Source: Denitrificimonas halotolerans (GTDB lineage Bacteria > Pseudomonadota > Gammaproteobacteria > Pseudomonadales > Pseudomonadaceae). From it: a DNA stretch of 64,000 nucleotides. The stretch's first letter is position 1; each line of letters starts with the position of its first letter. The stretch spans positions 1 through 64,000 of the forward strand of contig NZ_JAXIVU010000007.1 in the NCBI RefSeq assembly GCF_034259425.1. The letters are read 5' to 3'. Position numbers and translations under genes: made by a program. Below are positions 63,337 to 64,000 of the stretch, piece by piece. The notes beneath the pieces are model-generated. The model was not told the origin of the DNA and did not search any database. It saw only the letters and a program-made list of their open reading frames with translations.

Positions 63337-64000
63337 ACTGCTAGACGACCATGCCCGGCCGCGAGAATGTTCCGTGCCGCGTTGATATCGCGATCGTGGA
63401 TGACACCACAGCCACTGCACGTCCATTCTCTTATTCCAAGTCCTGCGATACCTTTCGGCCTCGATTCGGGCAAACTGCCACAACTCGAACAGGTTTGAGT
63501 GGTGTATGCCTCGTCAATTTCCTTAAAACAATGCCTGCGTGAGCGCATTTATAGTCCAGCATTGTTTTTAATTGCCCCCAGCCAGCATCCAGCACTAACT
63601 TGGCCATCGTGGTTTTAACGCGTTTTAAGCTACTGACATTGCCCGCATAGATTTCACCGCAGCGATTGACTAGCTTACGGCTGATCTTGTGCAGGGCATT
63701 TTTTCCACGGTTAGCGATTTTCGCATGAAGGGTTTTGACTTGGGTTTTATTTCTGGCTCGTTGAGCGATGGCCAACTTTTCCTCAAGGCCACGATAGAAG
63801 CGGCCCGCTTCCAGCTTGGTGCCGTCCAAGCAGGTGGCAATGTCTGTTAAACCAAGGATTTCCCCACTGCGCCGCAGCTGTATTAACGGGAATCCAACCT
63901 AGCGCCACCTGATTTGCGCCAGTTCAGCCGCACCTTCTTAAACTGCTTACGGCGCGTGACATACTCACCTGCAATGCACTGTAAGGTCTGACTGTACAAG
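63318..64000 (-). pseudogene. tnpB: Decayed TnpB gene, second copy of the left-edge element
   Basis: Read from the right edge, the minus strand gives LYSQTLQCIAGEYVTRRKQF, then a stop at about 63883 with the frame moved (WIPVNTAA). After that comes LGLTDIATCLDGTKLEAGRFYRG with the middle of TnpB to YKCAHAGIV. A frameshift near 63525-63540 joins KEIDEAYTTQTCSSCGS and the zinc ribbon to the stop at 63318. A block of roughly 90 residues seems deleted between WIPVNTAA and LGLTDIATC, removing the region that precedes RuvC-I and probably its catalytic Asp. The Glu segment GEIYAGNVSS and RuvC-III (HDRDINAARN) remain. It cannot make an active nuclease. The 5' end lies outside the window. Confidence 0.85.

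Noticed and set aside
1..64000. CRISPR arrays, prophage, integron or toxin-antitoxin loci
   Set aside because: No regular spaced repeats, phage structural genes, integrase or small paired toxin genes were seen; TnpB remnants are the only mobile DNA.

Overview
The window reads as chromosome of a gammaproteobacterium of the Pseudomonas family. Evidence for this is the typA-thiI-glnA-DUF4124 block, leuS-lptE-holA, rsmA-apaG-apaH-glpE, the fdnGHI-fdhE-selA-selB-selC block and a BfiR/BfiS-like pair beside acyl-CoA genes, all arranged as I remember them from pseudomonads. Base composition looks below 50% GC. Together with respiratory formate dehydrogenase and an ANR box, this suggests a low-GC denitrifying lineage such as Thiopseudomonas or Denitrificimonas (inference; no database was searched).

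Layout. 1-2200: insertion-sequence debris. This is the 3' end of a TnpB gene, a broken ABC transporter (ATPase cut by the element, permease with a nonsense codon and a frameshift) and a second, unrelated TnpB remnant. 2368-3252: a tandem glycine riboswitch driving a TRIC/glycine-transporter-type membrane protein. 3280-10390 (minus): phoX with a Pho box, typA, thiI, glnA. 10811-16183: DUF4124, cmoM, a DUF4136 lipoprotein, a double universal stress protein, metY and a DUF218 protein. 16224-25653: the selenocysteine island. An ANR box lies upstream of fdnG, which has an in-frame UGA followed by a SECIS hairpin; then come fdnH, fdnI, fdhE, selA, selB and tRNA-Sec. 25686-26536 (minus): a two-gene operon of a GcvH/LbpA-like lipoyl carrier and a DsrE-family protein. 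26849-33631: leuS, lptE, holA, rsmA, apaG, apaH, glpE. 33779-41606: BCCT transporter, membrane-anchored EEP-family phosphodiesterase, hrpB and an OsmC-YcaO fusion. 41970-45551: DIP1984-family gene and an arsRBCH operon with a candidate ArsR operator. 45684-48111: ahpC-ahpF with an OxyR site and an intercistronic terminator. 48282-58584: cca, a FixJ-type regulator and PAS kinase, then acyl-CoA ligase, permease, acyl-CoA dehydrogenase and an MBL-fold hydrolase. 58705-63205: yheS, small MscS, TerC, yaiI, elbB. 63301-64000: a decayed second copy of the TnpB element seen at the left edge, in opposite orientation.

How the parts work together. The formate dehydrogenase operon and the SelA/SelB/tRNA-Sec machinery form one functional unit that is probably induced without oxygen. 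Phosphate (Pho box), peroxide (OxyR), arsenic (ArsR) and glycine (riboswitch) control can each be read directly in the non-coding sequence. The least explained units are the DsrE/lipoyl-carrier pair and the fatty- or thio-acid catabolic cluster next to the BfiRS-like regulators. The two inward-facing copies of one insertion-sequence end bracket about 63 kb.
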